Shown: in pieces, positions 8,105-16,436 of the stretch
Position numbering within the stretch: the stretch's first letter is position 1
How the letters are laid out: each line of letters opens with the position of its first letter
Assembly (NCBI GenBank): GCA_963664655.2
Contig: OY761554.1
Location: 682,001 to 746,000 of the forward strand
Length of the DNA: 64,000 nucleotides
Direction of reading: 5' to 3'
Origin: Desulfospira sp963664655
Lineage (GTDB): Bacteria; Desulfobacterota; Desulfobacteria; Desulfobacterales; Desulfobacteraceae
The notes under the pieces: generated by a model
The model's database searches: none
Told to the model about the DNA's origin: nothing
What the model saw: the letters and a program-made list of their open reading frames with translations, nothing else
Translations under genes and position numbers: made by a program

Positions 8105-8118
8105 TACATTAGAATGTA
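8105..8118. promoter_or_regulatory. Candidate VapB operator
   Basis: TACAT-taga-ATGTA is a perfect inverted repeat 20 bp upstream of the antitoxin ATG and just before its AAAGGAGA ribosome-binding site. Ribbon-helix-helix antitoxins bind such short palindromes. No footprint can be inferred from sequence alone. Confidence 0.35.
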
Positions 8119-8138
8119 TACATAAAAGGAGAAAGCCA

Positions 8139-8396
8139 ATGGACAGAGTGTTATCAACCCGGGTGGACGAGGCGGTTATTCTTCAGATCAGCATACTGGC
8201 CCGGGAACTCAATCTTTCCAAAAAAGCGGTGATTGAGTCGGCAATAAAGCTTTACTCAGAAAAAACCGGAATGGAAAAGCAAACGGATCCTTTAAAAAAC
8301 ACCTGTGGCGCATGGAACAGGTCTGAATCCCCTATGGAAACCATAAAAACCTCCCGTTCTGCATTTAACCGGTCAATGGAACGGCACCACAGATGA
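8139..8396 (+). CDS. Ribbon-helix-helix antitoxin (VapB/CopG type)
   Basis: From ATG 8139, preceded by AAAAGGAGA, the protein is 85 residues. The N-terminus DRVLSTRVDEAVILQISILA followed by ELNLSKKAVIESAIKLY is a typical ribbon-helix-helix DNA-binding fold. The tail with GAWNRSESPMET and FNRSMERHHR matches antitoxins paired with PIN-domain toxins. A longer frame opens at 8034 but its first 35 residues show no family pattern, and the internal ATG has the better ribosome-binding site. The stop overlaps the toxin start (ATGA). The partner toxin is broken, so this antitoxin may now be orphaned. Confidence 0.8.
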   Translation: MDRVLSTRVDEAVILQISILARELNLSKKAVIESAIKLYSEKTGMEKQTDPLKNTCGAWNRSESPMETIKTSRSAFNRSMERHHR

Positions 8397-8881
8397 GGGC
8401 TTACATTGATGCCGATATCATGATATGGCATCTGAGGGGAGAGGAACAAGCCAAGTCCTTGCTTCTGTCTCTCCGGGACCAGGAAGAGATCGAACTTTAT
8501 ACCGGGGCGATGCAGCGCGCAGAAGTTGTTTTTTTTATGAGGCCCGAAGAGGAAGAGCGAACCGGACTCTTTTTGTCTTTTTATATGAAAGTCATACTAA
8601 CAGGATGAAAAGACTTTCATTTTTCGTTGTGGGCGGTGCTTGGTTGGATAACCAGGTTTCTGCCCTTTAGGGTATGGCCGTTATTCAAAACAGAACCCGT
8701 GAACCGGAAGGTAGTGGATACAGCCGGTGCTTTGTACCGGAAATGGCATCCCAGCCACGGGATTGATGTCAATGATGCCCTCCTTGCCGCCACGGTGATG
8801 CATACCGGCGGTTGTATTTATACCATGAATACCCGCCATTTTCCCATGCCCCGGGTAACAATCCACAAAGGATGGGAATAG
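8393..8881 (+). pseudogene. PIN-domain toxin (VapC type) interrupted by a small repeat element
   Basis: The N-terminal part (MRAYIDADIMIWHLRGEEQ..., catalytic Asp near the start, Glu at AMQRAEVVFF) runs to ERTGLFLSF and hits a TGA at 8606. The same frame resumes with FKTEPVNRKVVDTAGALYRKW, SHGIDVNDALLAATVM and YTMNTRHFPMP, which complete a PIN fold. Removing 8581-8682 (102 bp, a multiple of three) restores LSLFKTEP and gives a 128-residue protein of normal VapC length. The insert is copy A of a repeat found twice more in this window. The toxin is presumably inactive unless the stop is suppressed. Confidence 0.85.
8581..8684 (+). repeat. Small dispersed repeat, copy A (inside vapC)
   Basis: This copy begins TTATATGAAAGT and ends GGCCGTTAT. 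Its first 40 bases carry an imperfect hairpin whose intact form in copies B and C is ATGAAAGTCT...AGACTTTCAT. It then shares GTTGTGGGCGGT, CTTGGTTGGATAA and TTTCTGCCCTTTAGGGTATG with copy B. It lacks 12 bases (ATCCAAGCCGTC-like) that complete the second hairpin in B and C. Placement inside a coding gene shows it has moved. Confidence 0.8.
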
Positions 8882-8991
8882 TCTTTTGGTGGACCCGTTT
8901 CCCTGACTTTTCCGATGGCCGGCCATGCCCGTGCTTTCCCCCATGGCAGCGGGAAACAGCCAGGCATGGCCGCAATGGCATTTTTACATTT

Positions 8992-10239
8992 TCACCGGAT
9001 GAGATTTCCCCAGTGAAGGGTATGATCAATAATTTGCTGTTTTATCTTTTGGGTGTCCATCCTTTCCTGGATCACATGGCGGAACAGGCCGGCATTGGTG
9101 ATGTCCCCCACCAGAACCGTTCCCACCAGCCGGGAGCCGTCCGGGCTGAACACCATTTTTCTGTAAGCGTCTTTGGTTTCTTTGCAGTGGACCTCCAGGT
9201 CCAGGTCTGCCGTATGGACCGTTCCCATGGACACAAAGGGCAGATCTGCCACCTGGGTGGCGTTTAAAATTCCAAAGGTGCCGGTATAGGCGGTTTTAAT
9301 CCCTGCCATGTTCAGGCCTGCGCACCGCCCCATCTCAACAGCATTGGTCCACAGGGCCGTCATGACCGCATCCCCTGTTACCGGGTCATGGGTAACGGCC
9401 ACATCTCCGGCGGCATAGGCATGGGCGCAGCTGCAAGCTGTATAGCGGTCCGCTAAAATGCCCTTTTCCAGCTTTATACCGCTTTTTTCCAGAAACTCCA
9501 CATTGGGCCTTACCCCCTTGCCGATACAGACCATCTCACAAGGAATCCTGGTGTTATCATCCAGGGCCACACCGGTCACACCGCTTTGGTCTGAAAGAAT
9601 GGCCTTGGCCCCGGCCCCGGTTTTGATTTCCAGTCCGGCCTGGTCCAGGGCTTTTCTGATCAGCTGTGCATCCTCAGGCTCCATAAGCTGGGACAGGACC
9701 TGGGGAGAAAAGACCACCAGGGTGACCTTAATTCCGCGCTCAAGCAGGGCAAAAGCCGCCTTGAGGTTGAGCAGGCCGCCCCCGAGCAGCACGGCCCGCC
9801 TGGCTTTTTTTGCCCGGTTGGCCATACCCCGGGCATCCTTCAAAGTTCGTAAGGCAAACACCCCGTCGCTTTGGGTCCCATCAATTTCCGGCGGGATATA
9901 AGGGCGGCTTCCCGTGGCAAACAGGATGCGTTCATAGGAAAGGGCGGTGTTATCCGCTAAAACAGCCTGCCGGCTTTCAGGATCGACCCCGGTCACCCGG
10001 CTGTTTGTTCTGACTTCGATATCCGGCCGGGTATAGGGCCCGAAACCGGTCATGTCCATGTCTGTTGCCTGTTTTTTTCCGGACACCAGGTAGGGGATCA
10101 GGGGCCTGAAATAAGGCCGGTCTGCCTCATCCGTGACCAGGGTGATCCCCCCTGTGGGATCATGGGCCCGGATGGTATGAGCCGCGGCCATTCCGGCGGC
10201 ACTGGCCCCCACAATCAGGTATTTGGTCTTTGAGTCCAC
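8992..10239 (-). CDS. FAD-dependent NAD(P) oxidoreductase of the CODH module
   Basis: The GTG at 10239 lies one base after the cooF stop, with AAGGGGAA before it, and gives 415 residues; the longer frame into cooF is unlikely. The N-terminal FAD site is YLIVGASAAGMAAAHTI, the NAD(P) site is AVLLGGGLLNLKAAFAL near residue 150, and AYAAGDVAVTHDP is the second FAD contact. This is the pyridine-nucleotide-disulfide oxidoreductase fold, but no redox-active CxxxxC is visible. Its place after cooS and cooF suggests it passes CO-derived electrons from CooF to NAD(P)+, as proposed for FNOR-type partners of CODH. The cofactor (NAD+ or NADP+) is not resolved. Confidence 0.85.
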   Translation of the reverse strand: MDSKTKYLIVGASAAGMAAAHTIRAHDPTGGITLVTDEADRPYFRPLIPYLVSGKKQATDMDMTGFGPYTRPDIEVRTNSRVTGVDPESRQAVLADNTALSYERILFATGSRPYIPPEIDGTQSDGVFALRTLKDARGMANRAKKARRAVLLGGGLLNLKAAFALLERGIKVTLVVFSPQVLSQLMEPEDAQLIRKALDQAGLEIKTGAGAKAILSDQSGVTGVALDDNTRIPCEMVCIGKGVRPNVEFLEKSGIKLEKGILADRYTACSCAHAYAAGDVAVTHDPVTGDAVMTALWTNAVEMGRCAGLNMAGIKTAYTGTFGILNATQVADLPFVSMGTVHTADLDLEVHCKETKDAYRKMVFSPDGSRLVGTVLVGDITNAGLFRHVIQERMDTQKIKQQIIDHTLHWGNLIR

Positions 10240-10240
10240 A

Positions 10241-10747
10241 TTATTCCCCTTCCGCCTTGGCGATTTCCCGGGAGGCATGCTGTCTGACGGATTTGGAAAA
10301 CCCCGGTACCGTGTCATACACCAGGGCACCGGTGGGACAGGCCGACACACAGGCCGGTATTCCTAAGTCCGGACACCGGTCGCACCGGTATGCCTTTGCC
10401 TTTTCCACATCACGGCCGATGACCCCGTAAGGGCAGACCATGACACAGGTCCAGCAGCCGATACACTTGTCCGGGTCGGTGATGACCACGCCGTCCTTAT
10501 TTTTGGTAATGGCCCCGCTGATACAGGCATACATGCACGGGGAGTCCTCACACTGGCGGCAGACAATGGGCACTTTTTTATCCGGTGCGGCCCATTCCAC
10601 GTAAATCCTGGACCGGGGGGCCGGAGATTCGGACACGGCCCCGAAAAGGGTTTTGCTCCTGGAATGCTCAACAGCACAGGCCGTCATGCAGGACAGACAC
10701 CCCAGGCACCGGTCAACCTTGACGAAGATTTCTTTTGGCTGGTTCAT
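10241..10747 (-). CDS. cooF: CooF-like 4Fe-4S electron-transfer protein
   Basis: The 168-residue protein has four cysteine clusters of the DMSO-reductase-subunit-B/HycB/CooF type: CLGCLSCMTACAVEH at the N-terminus, CRQCEDSPCMYACISGAI, CIGCWTCVMVCPYGVI and CDRCPDLGIPACVSACPTGAL. These bind up to four 4Fe-4S clusters. The protein likely takes electrons from CooS and hands them to the oxidoreductase encoded one base downstream. It lies 12 bases after cooS on the same strand, and AGGGAGG precedes its ATG. No hydrogenase or CooA regulator gene is in the window, so this is not a CO-dependent hydrogenase operon as seen here. Confidence 0.92.
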   Translation of the reverse strand: MNQPKEIFVKVDRCLGCLSCMTACAVEHSRSKTLFGAVSESPAPRSRIYVEWAAPDKKVPIVCRQCEDSPCMYACISGAITKNKDGVVITDPDKCIGCWTCVMVCPYGVIGRDVEKAKAYRCDRCPDLGIPACVSACPTGALVYDTVPGFSKSVRQHASREIAKAEGE

Positions 10748-10759
10748 AGGTTCCCTCCT

Positions 10760-12640
10760 TTAAATCCCTAAGTTTTTGCGCTTGGCATCCATATGGTCAA
10801 TCATGAGCCGGGCCCCTTTTACGGGATCGGTCTCAACGGCAAAGGCCGCGCCCACCACATCATTGGCCGCGCTGGTCAACACCTGGGTGACCAAAGGGCT
10901 GCCCAGCACCTGGGGAACCGTCCCTAAAACCGTGAAAATGCCCGATGCCACCACATAAGACCCAATGCTGACCGCTTTTTCGCTCATCCATTCCGGGGCC
11001 GCACCGGCCACGGGCAGGTCACTGATGTCCACCCCTAAAGCATTGGCCACGGCAGCGCACACCGTAAGGATCCGGCTGATATCCACACAGGACCCCATGT
11101 GAAGCACCGGGGGAATCCCCAAGGCCTCACACACGCCTTTGAGCCCGTCTCCGGCCTGGGCCGCGGCTTCCGGGAGCATGAGCCCTGCCTTGGCGCAGGC
11201 TATGGCGTTACATCCGGTGGTGGCGATCAGGACGTTGTTTTTAATCAGTTCTTTGACCAGTTCCAGGTGGCCGTGGTCATGTTTAATTTTGGGGTTGTTG
11301 CACCCCACCACCCCGGCGATGCCTTTGATGGCCCCGGATTTAATGGCGGAAAGCAAGGGGTCCAGGGTGCCGCCCAGGGCATTGACAATGGCCTCGGTGC
11401 TGAACCCCACCATGCATTCGGTCTGGTCTTCGGGGATAAACACCTTGTCCTTATTTCGGTTGGGGTAGTTGTCCACGGCCGCGCCAACAATTTTTTTGGC
11501 GATGTCCATGGCCTCTTTTTCGTTGAATTCCATGTGTTCGGCGCCCGGGAATTTGGCTTTGGGCGAGGTGGAGATAAACCGGGTATGGAAGCATTCGCAA
11601 AGATCGCCCAGGGCCGGCATGATACACTGGACATCAACGATCATGGCCTCTACCGCACCGGTGATCACGGCCAGTTCCTGCTGAAGGAAATTGCCGGCAA
11701 TGGGGATGCCGTGGCGCATGATGATCTCATTGCCCGTGCAGCACATTCCGGTCACGTTGATTCCCCTGGCCCCGGCGGCGGTTGCCTTGGCCAGAAGACT
11801 TTCATCCTGTGCAGCGGCAACAATCATTTCCGATAAAACCGGTTCATGGCCGTGGACAATGATGTTCACCTGGTCATGCTTTAACACCCCCAAGTTCACC
11901 TTGGAGCGGACGGGTGACGGCGTGCCGAACAGCACGTCTGAAATTTCCGTGGCAATGGCGGATCCCCCCCATCCGTCTGCAATGGCGGCTTTTAGCCCCT
12001 GAAGAATCAGGTTGACCGGGTCATTGTCCACCCCGATATGGGTCCGGTGCATGATTTCAACGATTTCCCGGTCAATGCCCCGGGGGTCGATCCCGGCCTT
12101 TTTCCATACATCCAGCCGTTTTTCCGGGGCCCTGCGGCTGAACTGCACAAACCCCTCCTGTTTGCCGAATTCCGCGTAAGCGGCTTGGGCCAGATCCAGG
12201 GCGATGTCTTCTTTTTTACGATTTTCAGTTTCAATGCCGTACTCTGCGGCCAGGGCCAGAAGCTTGGCCTCGTCCTTGATTTCATATCCGCCGCTCTTGC
12301 CCTGGGCCGTTAACAGCAGGGTATGGGCCAGGTCCCGGCCATGGTCGGAATGGGCCGCGGCCCCGCCGGCGATCATCCGGATCAGGTTCCGGGCCACGAT
12401 GATATCGGCGGTGGCCCCGCAAACCCCCTTTTGGGGGCCTGAATCATCAAAGGGGCTGATCCTGCAGGGTCCCATGTTGCAGATCCGGCAGCAGACCCCT
12501 AATTCGCCGAACCCGCACTGGGGCAGCATTTTTTCGTACCGGTCCCAGGCGGTTTGAAATCCTTGTTTTTCTGCAAGATCCAGCATTTTATGGGTTGCCG
12601 GATCCACACTTTTTCTTAAAGTGCTTTGTGTAAAAGCCAT
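10760..12640 (-). CDS. cooS: Anaerobic carbon monoxide dehydrogenase catalytic subunit
   Basis: The protein (626 residues) catalyses CO + H2O to CO2 with two electrons at a Ni-Fe-S C-cluster in a cytoplasmic homodimer. Visible landmarks are the N-terminal B/D-cluster cysteines (QCGFGELGVCCRICNMGPC, then KGVCGATAD), the ligand His region IIVHGHEPVLSE, and VTGMCCTGNE. Further landmarks are DVQCIMPAL, GIAGVVGCNNPK, TTGCNAIACAKAG and LHMGSCVDISRI. All expected ligand regions are present and the length is normal. GGAGGG precedes the ATG. A cooC nickel-insertion ATPase gene is absent nearby. Upstream, 12641-12891 is gene-free and carries a possible operator. Confidence 0.95.
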   Translation of the reverse strand: MAFTQSTLRKSVDPATHKMLDLAEKQGFQTAWDRYEKMLPQCGFGELGVCCRICNMGPCRISPFDDSGPQKGVCGATADIIVARNLIRMIAGGAAAHSDHGRDLAHTLLLTAQGKSGGYEIKDEAKLLALAAEYGIETENRKKEDIALDLAQAAYAEFGKQEGFVQFSRRAPEKRLDVWKKAGIDPRGIDREIVEIMHRTHIGVDNDPVNLILQGLKAAIADGWGGSAIATEISDVLFGTPSPVRSKVNLGVLKHDQVNIIVHGHEPVLSEMIVAAAQDESLLAKATAAGARGINVTGMCCTGNEIIMRHGIPIAGNFLQQELAVITGAVEAMIVDVQCIMPALGDLCECFHTRFISTSPKAKFPGAEHMEFNEKEAMDIAKKIVGAAVDNYPNRNKDKVFIPEDQTECMVGFSTEAIVNALGGTLDPLLSAIKSGAIKGIAGVVGCNNPKIKHDHGHLELVKELIKNNVLIATTGCNAIACAKAGLMLPEAAAQAGDGLKGVCEALGIPPVLHMGSCVDISRILTVCAAVANALGVDISDLPVAGAAPEWMSEKAVSIGSYVVASGIFTVLGTVPQVLGSPLVTQVLTSAANDVVGAAFAVETDPVKGARLMIDHMDAKRKNLGI

Positions 12641-12715
12641 ATTAGCCCTCCTTTATACCGGCTGCGGACGGGCGGATACTGATTTTGGGCCGGACCACAA
12701 CAGGTATAGTCCTTA

Positions 12716-12732
12716 TCCCGGTTCATCCGGGA
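12716..12732. promoter_or_regulatory. Palindrome upstream of cooS
   Basis: TCCCGG-ttcat-CCGGGA is a perfect inverted repeat about 80 bp upstream of the cooS ATG. It does not match the CooA consensus I know, so any link to CO sensing is speculative. A second GC-rich hairpin lies at about 12751-12771. Confidence 0.25.
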
Positions 12733-12891
12733 CGATTTATATGGTGTTTGGACGGCTCGATAGGGCCGCCCGAACATGGATTTCCGGTCAGGCATTATGA
12801 ACAATAGCTAAAGGGGATAACCTTATCGAATATCGGCTTCCCTACTGTATATCGCTGTGGATTTTAGGATGCAAGGAAATATTAAAAGAAA

Positions 12892-12975
12892 GGAAACCGG
12901 AGGAAGGGAGACCGGATGCTGCGCAGACCCGGATTTGGCTTCCAGTCTCCCGTCTCCGGTTTCCGTTTTCCTTTT
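12892..12975. repeat. Heptad hairpin of the GGAGACC family, copy 1
   Basis: The left arm (GGAAACC GGAGGAA GGGAGAC) and right arm (GTCTCCC GTCTCCG GTTTCCG) are roughly complementary and built of 7-base units, and the right arm leads into a T-run. It sits directly after the CoA-transferase stop on the minus strand. Related hairpins occur at 52256 and 54054. It could act as a terminator. Confidence 0.65.
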
Positions 12976-14454
12976 TTATACCAACATCTGTCCCGTATTC
13001 ATCAGGTTTTCGTGAAGCTCAAAACATCTGGACAGGTTATGCCGGATATGGCCCGGCCGAGCCGTTTCAATATATTTATTTAAATAGTCCTGATACATGG
13101 GGTGGGCACAGTTTTCGATGATTTTATGGGCCCGCTGCATGGGGCCAAGCCCCCTTAAATCCGCCAGGCCCCGTTCCGTGACAAGGACCTGGACCGAATG
13201 TTCATTATTGTCAATGTGGGGGCACATGGGAACAATGGCGGAAACTTTGCCCTGTTTGGCAATGGAAGGGGTCATGAAAATCGACAGATAGCTGTTCCGG
13301 GTGAACTCTCCGCTGCCGCCGATGCCGTTCATGATGTCCATGCCGTAAATATGGGAGGAGTTCACGTTGCCGTAGATATCGGCTTCTATGGCCGTGTTCA
13401 CGGCGATTACCCCGAGCCTGCGGATGATGCCGGGATGATTGGAGATTTCCTGGGGGCGCAGGACGATTTTATCACTGAAAAAATCCATGTTGTCTACGAT
13501 CCGTTTAAGGGCCGCAGGGGTCAGGGTCAAGGCCGTGGCACTGGCACCGGTAAGCTGTCCTTTTTCCATCAGATCCACTAATGAGTCCTGATACACTTCC
13601 GAATACATGGAAAATGGGGGGATATCCGGATGGGTGCCCAAGGCCGCCATTACCCCGTTGGCCACATTGCCCACCCCGGCCTGAAGGGGCAGAAAATCTT
13701 TGGGGATGCGGCCTTTTTGGCGTTCTTCCACCAGAAACCGGACCAGATGTTCGGCAATTTGCAGCCCGGCCTCATTGGGGGGCGCAAAGGTAACGGAACT
13801 GTCCGGTTGATCGTTTTCCACAACCGCCACCACTTTTTTAGGGTCCACGCTGGCATAGGGCACGCCGATCCGGGTTAAAGGGGTTAAGATGGGGATGGGG
13901 TCCCTGTGGGGCGGTCTGGGCATGACAAAAATATCGGCAAACTCCCTTAACCGGCTGGACTGTTTGGTGTTGATTTCAATGATGACCTTATCGGCATACC
14001 TGAGAAACGCGGGGCTGCCGCCAATGCCCGTGGTCAGGAAAACCCTGCCGTCAGGGGTGATTTCACTGGCCTCCACAATGGCAAAATCCACCTTGCCCAG
14101 AAAACCGGACATCATGGTCTGGGGAACATGGGAAAGGTGCATGTCCACATATTCCACCTGCTGGCTGTTAATCTGTTTTCGCAGGGCCTTTCCGGACTGG
14201 TAGGGGGCCCGCCAGCAGACCGCATTCACCTCGGCCAGGACCTCATCAATGACCCGCCCTGAGGATGCCCCGGTCAGAATGCGCATGGCAAAGGGCTGTC
14301 CCTTTCCATGAAGTTCCTGGGCACGCCTTGCCAGGGCCAGGGGAACCGCCTTGGCCTCCCCGGCCTGTCCGAATCCCGAGAAGGAGACCGTATCCTGATC
14401 ATTGACAAATGCTGCCGCTTCATCGGCGGTTAACATGGGAAAAGAAGAACGCAT
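12976..14454 (-). CDS. Acetyl-CoA hydrolase/transferase family CoA-transferase
   Basis: The 492-residue protein has the two-domain architecture of the family. The N-terminal part has SFSGFGQAGEAKAVPLAL and LTGASSGRVIDEVL. The C-terminal part has PFSMYSEVYQDSLVDLM, whose Glu is in the position of the catalytic residue that forms the glutamyl-CoA intermediate, then SSHIYGMDIMNGIGGSGEF and PHIDNNEHSVQVLVTERG. Members exchange CoA between acetyl-CoA or succinyl-CoA and another carboxylate. It starts 39 bp after the dctM gene on the same strand, with a CAGGAG ribosome-binding site. It may therefore activate the acid brought in by that TRAP system, which is inference. Confidence 0.88.
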   Translation of the reverse strand: MRSSFPMLTADEAAAFVNDQDTVSFSGFGQAGEAKAVPLALARRAQELHGKGQPFAMRILTGASSGRVIDEVLAEVNAVCWRAPYQSGKALRKQINSQQVEYVDMHLSHVPQTMMSGFLGKVDFAIVEASEITPDGRVFLTTGIGGSPAFLRYADKVIIEINTKQSSRLREFADIFVMPRPPHRDPIPILTPLTRIGVPYASVDPKKVVAVVENDQPDSSVTFAPPNEAGLQIAEHLVRFLVEERQKGRIPKDFLPLQAGVGNVANGVMAALGTHPDIPPFSMYSEVYQDSLVDLMEKGQLTGASATALTLTPAALKRIVDNMDFFSDKIVLRPQEISNHPGIIRRLGVIAVNTAIEADIYGNVNSSHIYGMDIMNGIGGSGEFTRNSYLSIFMTPSIAKQGKVSAIVPMCPHIDNNEHSVQVLVTERGLADLRGLGPMQRAHKIIENCAHPMYQDYLNKYIETARPGHIRHNLSRCFELHENLMNTGQMLV

Positions 14455-14493
14455 ACGCTTACACTCCTGAAATTATGGTATGATCATTAAACT

Positions 14494-15798
14494 TTAATTA
14501 TAAAGCAGATTCGGAAGAAACAGTGCTATCTGCGGAAAAATTATCATCACCACTATAGCACTTAGTATGGCCAGGATAAAGGGCGCCACCCCTTTAAAAA
14601 TAACCGGCAGGGGCACCCCTTTGGCCACACCGGCAATAATATAGACATTTAATCCCACCGGCGGCGTAATCAGCCCCTGCTCCATAACCATAATCGCGAC
14701 AACACCGAACCAGACCGGATCAAACCCCAGACCGACAATAATGGGAAGGAAAATCGGAACGGTCAGCATCACCATGGCCAGCGAGTCCATAATACAGCCA
14801 AGAATGGTATATATGATAATGATGAATAACAAAACCACATATCGGCTTACGTTGAGGCTTTCAACAAAAGAGGCCAGGGTTACAGGGATTTTGGTTACCG
14901 TTAGAAAATATCCGAAGATATAGGCGCCAATCAGGATTAAAAAAATCATGGACGTCGTCAATATGGTATCTTCTAAGGCCATTGAAAACCTTTTCCAGGT
15001 CAGTTTTTTGCTGACGGCCATGAGGATAAAGGCGACACAGGCGCCGGCGCCGGCGGCTTCATTGGCCGTAAATAGCCCTGAAAACATACCGCCCATAACA
15101 AATACGAACAGAAACAATACCCCGAGGACCCCTTTTAAGGACTGAATTTTTTCAATTAGAGAAAAGCGTTCCGTAAACGGGGCCAGGCCAGGATTTCTTT
15201 TGACCCGGATGACAACGGTAAGGATGTAAAATGCGGCCAGCACCAGCCCCGGAAAAACGCCGGCGGCAAACAGGCGGCCAATGGACTGCTCTGCAATAAT
15301 GCCATACAGGATAAAACCGGTACTCGGCGGGATCAGTATCCCTAAGGTCCCCCCCGCTGCGATACTTCCCGTTGAAAGGCCGGTATCATACCCATGCCGC
15401 TTCATCTCGGGGAGGGCTACGGTTCCCATGGTCGCCGCTGTCGCCGCGGTTGAGCCGCATATGGCGGCAAAGGCCGAACAGGCGCCCAAAGTGGCACAGG
15501 CAAGACCTCCCGGAAGACGGCCAAGCCACTTATGGGCTGAATTATACAACCCCTCACTCATCCCCGAGTGGAAAGCAAACTGCCCCATCAGGACAAACAA
15601 AGGGATAACGGTCAATGCGTAATTGGCGGCATTGGTGAATGGAACGGTTTTTAGCAGGCCCATGGCCGCCTGAATGCCGACAATATAGGCAAACCCTGTG
15701 AACCCGACAATCAGCATGGTAAGCCCGATATTCATACCCATCGCCAGCAGGATTAAAAGAACTAAAATTCCGATAACACCGACCAATGTTACACTCAT
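14494..15798 (-). CDS. dctM: TRAP transporter large permease (DctM)
   Basis: The 434-residue protein has about twelve membrane spans and typical DctM landmarks: ALTVIPLFVLMGQFAFHSG, SAFAAICGSTAATAATMGTV, GTLGILIPPSTGFILYG, and QGLITPPVGLNVYI near the end. It is the sodium-coupled translocation subunit of a tripartite ATP-independent importer. It is the third gene of dctP-dctQ-dctM, 16 bp after dctQ. The cargo is set by DctP and is not readable here, although carboxylates are usual. Confidence 0.92.
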   Translation of the reverse strand: MSVTLVGVIGILVLLILLAMGMNIGLTMLIVGFTGFAYIVGIQAAMGLLKTVPFTNAANYALTVIPLFVLMGQFAFHSGMSEGLYNSAHKWLGRLPGGLACATLGACSAFAAICGSTAATAATMGTVALPEMKRHGYDTGLSTGSIAAGGTLGILIPPSTGFILYGIIAEQSIGRLFAAGVFPGLVLAAFYILTVVIRVKRNPGLAPFTERFSLIEKIQSLKGVLGVLFLFVFVMGGMFSGLFTANEAAGAGACVAFILMAVSKKLTWKRFSMALEDTILTTSMIFLILIGAYIFGYFLTVTKIPVTLASFVESLNVSRYVVLLFIIIIYTILGCIMDSLAMVMLTVPIFLPIIVGLGFDPVWFGVVAIMVMEQGLITPPVGLNVYIIAGVAKGVPLPVIFKGVAPFILAILSAIVVMIIFPQIALFLPNLLYN

Positions 15799-15814
15799 AT
15801 TATTACTCCCAAAA

Positions 15815-16354
15815 TCAAGAGGTCCATGTGCTTTCCACTTCCTCGGCCACGTGCGGATTAAAAATGGCCATGAACGCCTGTATGCTGTCCCCTAAAAGAA
15901 CAAGGGTAAACAGCGCCATGGCCAGGCTTTCAACGAAATAAAAAGGAAAATACGGTATGGCAAGAACACCGGTGCTGGTTCCTTTTCGGATGATTTCCAG
16001 TCCTTGATAAAAGGCGGCAACGGCGATTGCCCCGGCCAGAGCCGTTGACAGCAGGCTGGTCAAGGAAAAACAGATGAACCGCGCTTTTGCCGGCAATTTA
16101 CTGATCAGCATGGTGACGTGGACATGTCCTTTTTTGGTCTGGGTATAGGCAAAAGACATAAAAACGCAGATAGACATGATGACCTCAATAATTTCATAAC
16201 AGCCGAGAATGGAGACATTAATGGTGGTGCGCAGCAGAATATCAACAGATATCAGCGCCATAATAAGAACCACGCCGCCGGCACTGATGACATATCCGAT
16301 CCGGCTTATTTTTTTTAATATATTGGATAATGAAGTCAAAACAGCCTCCTTCAT
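15815..16354 (-). CDS. dctQ: TRAP transporter small permease (DctQ)
   Basis: The 179-residue protein has four predicted membrane helices and the family patterns ISVDILLRTTINVSILGCYEI near the second helix and TQTKKGHVHVTMLISKLP in the loop after it. DctQ forms the fixed part of the transporter with DctM. It is downstream of dctP and separated from it by an 80-bp spacer that holds a perfect hairpin, while it is close to dctM. Confidence 0.88.
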   Translation of the reverse strand: MKEAVLTSLSNILKKISRIGYVISAGGVVLIMALISVDILLRTTINVSILGCYEIIEVIMSICVFMSFAYTQTKKGHVHVTMLISKLPAKARFICFSLTSLLSTALAGAIAVAAFYQGLEIIRKGTSTGVLAIPYFPFYFVESLAMALFTLVLLGDSIQAFMAIFNPHVAEEVESTWTS

Positions 16355-16382
16355 GGTTTTGCTGTGGCATGGGGGTAAAATT

Positions 16383-16410
16383 GACTGCCGGAAACAGGGT
16401 ACCGGCAGTC
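16383..16410 (-). terminator. Intercistronic hairpin between dctP and dctQ
   Basis: GACTGCCGG (16383-16391) and CCGGCAGTC (16402-16410) form a nine-base-pair perfect stem with a ten-base loop in the gap between dctP and dctQ. On the transcribed strand a short T-stretch follows. It may partly end transcription or protect the dctP mRNA end, giving more receptor than permease. Confidence 0.5.
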
Positions 16411-16436
16411 CATTTTATTTAAAGGAAGACGGCCAT

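Noticed and set aside
12716..12732. CooA binding site upstream of cooS
   Set aside because: The palindrome TCCCGG-N5-CCGGGA does not match the CooA consensus, and no cooA gene is near.
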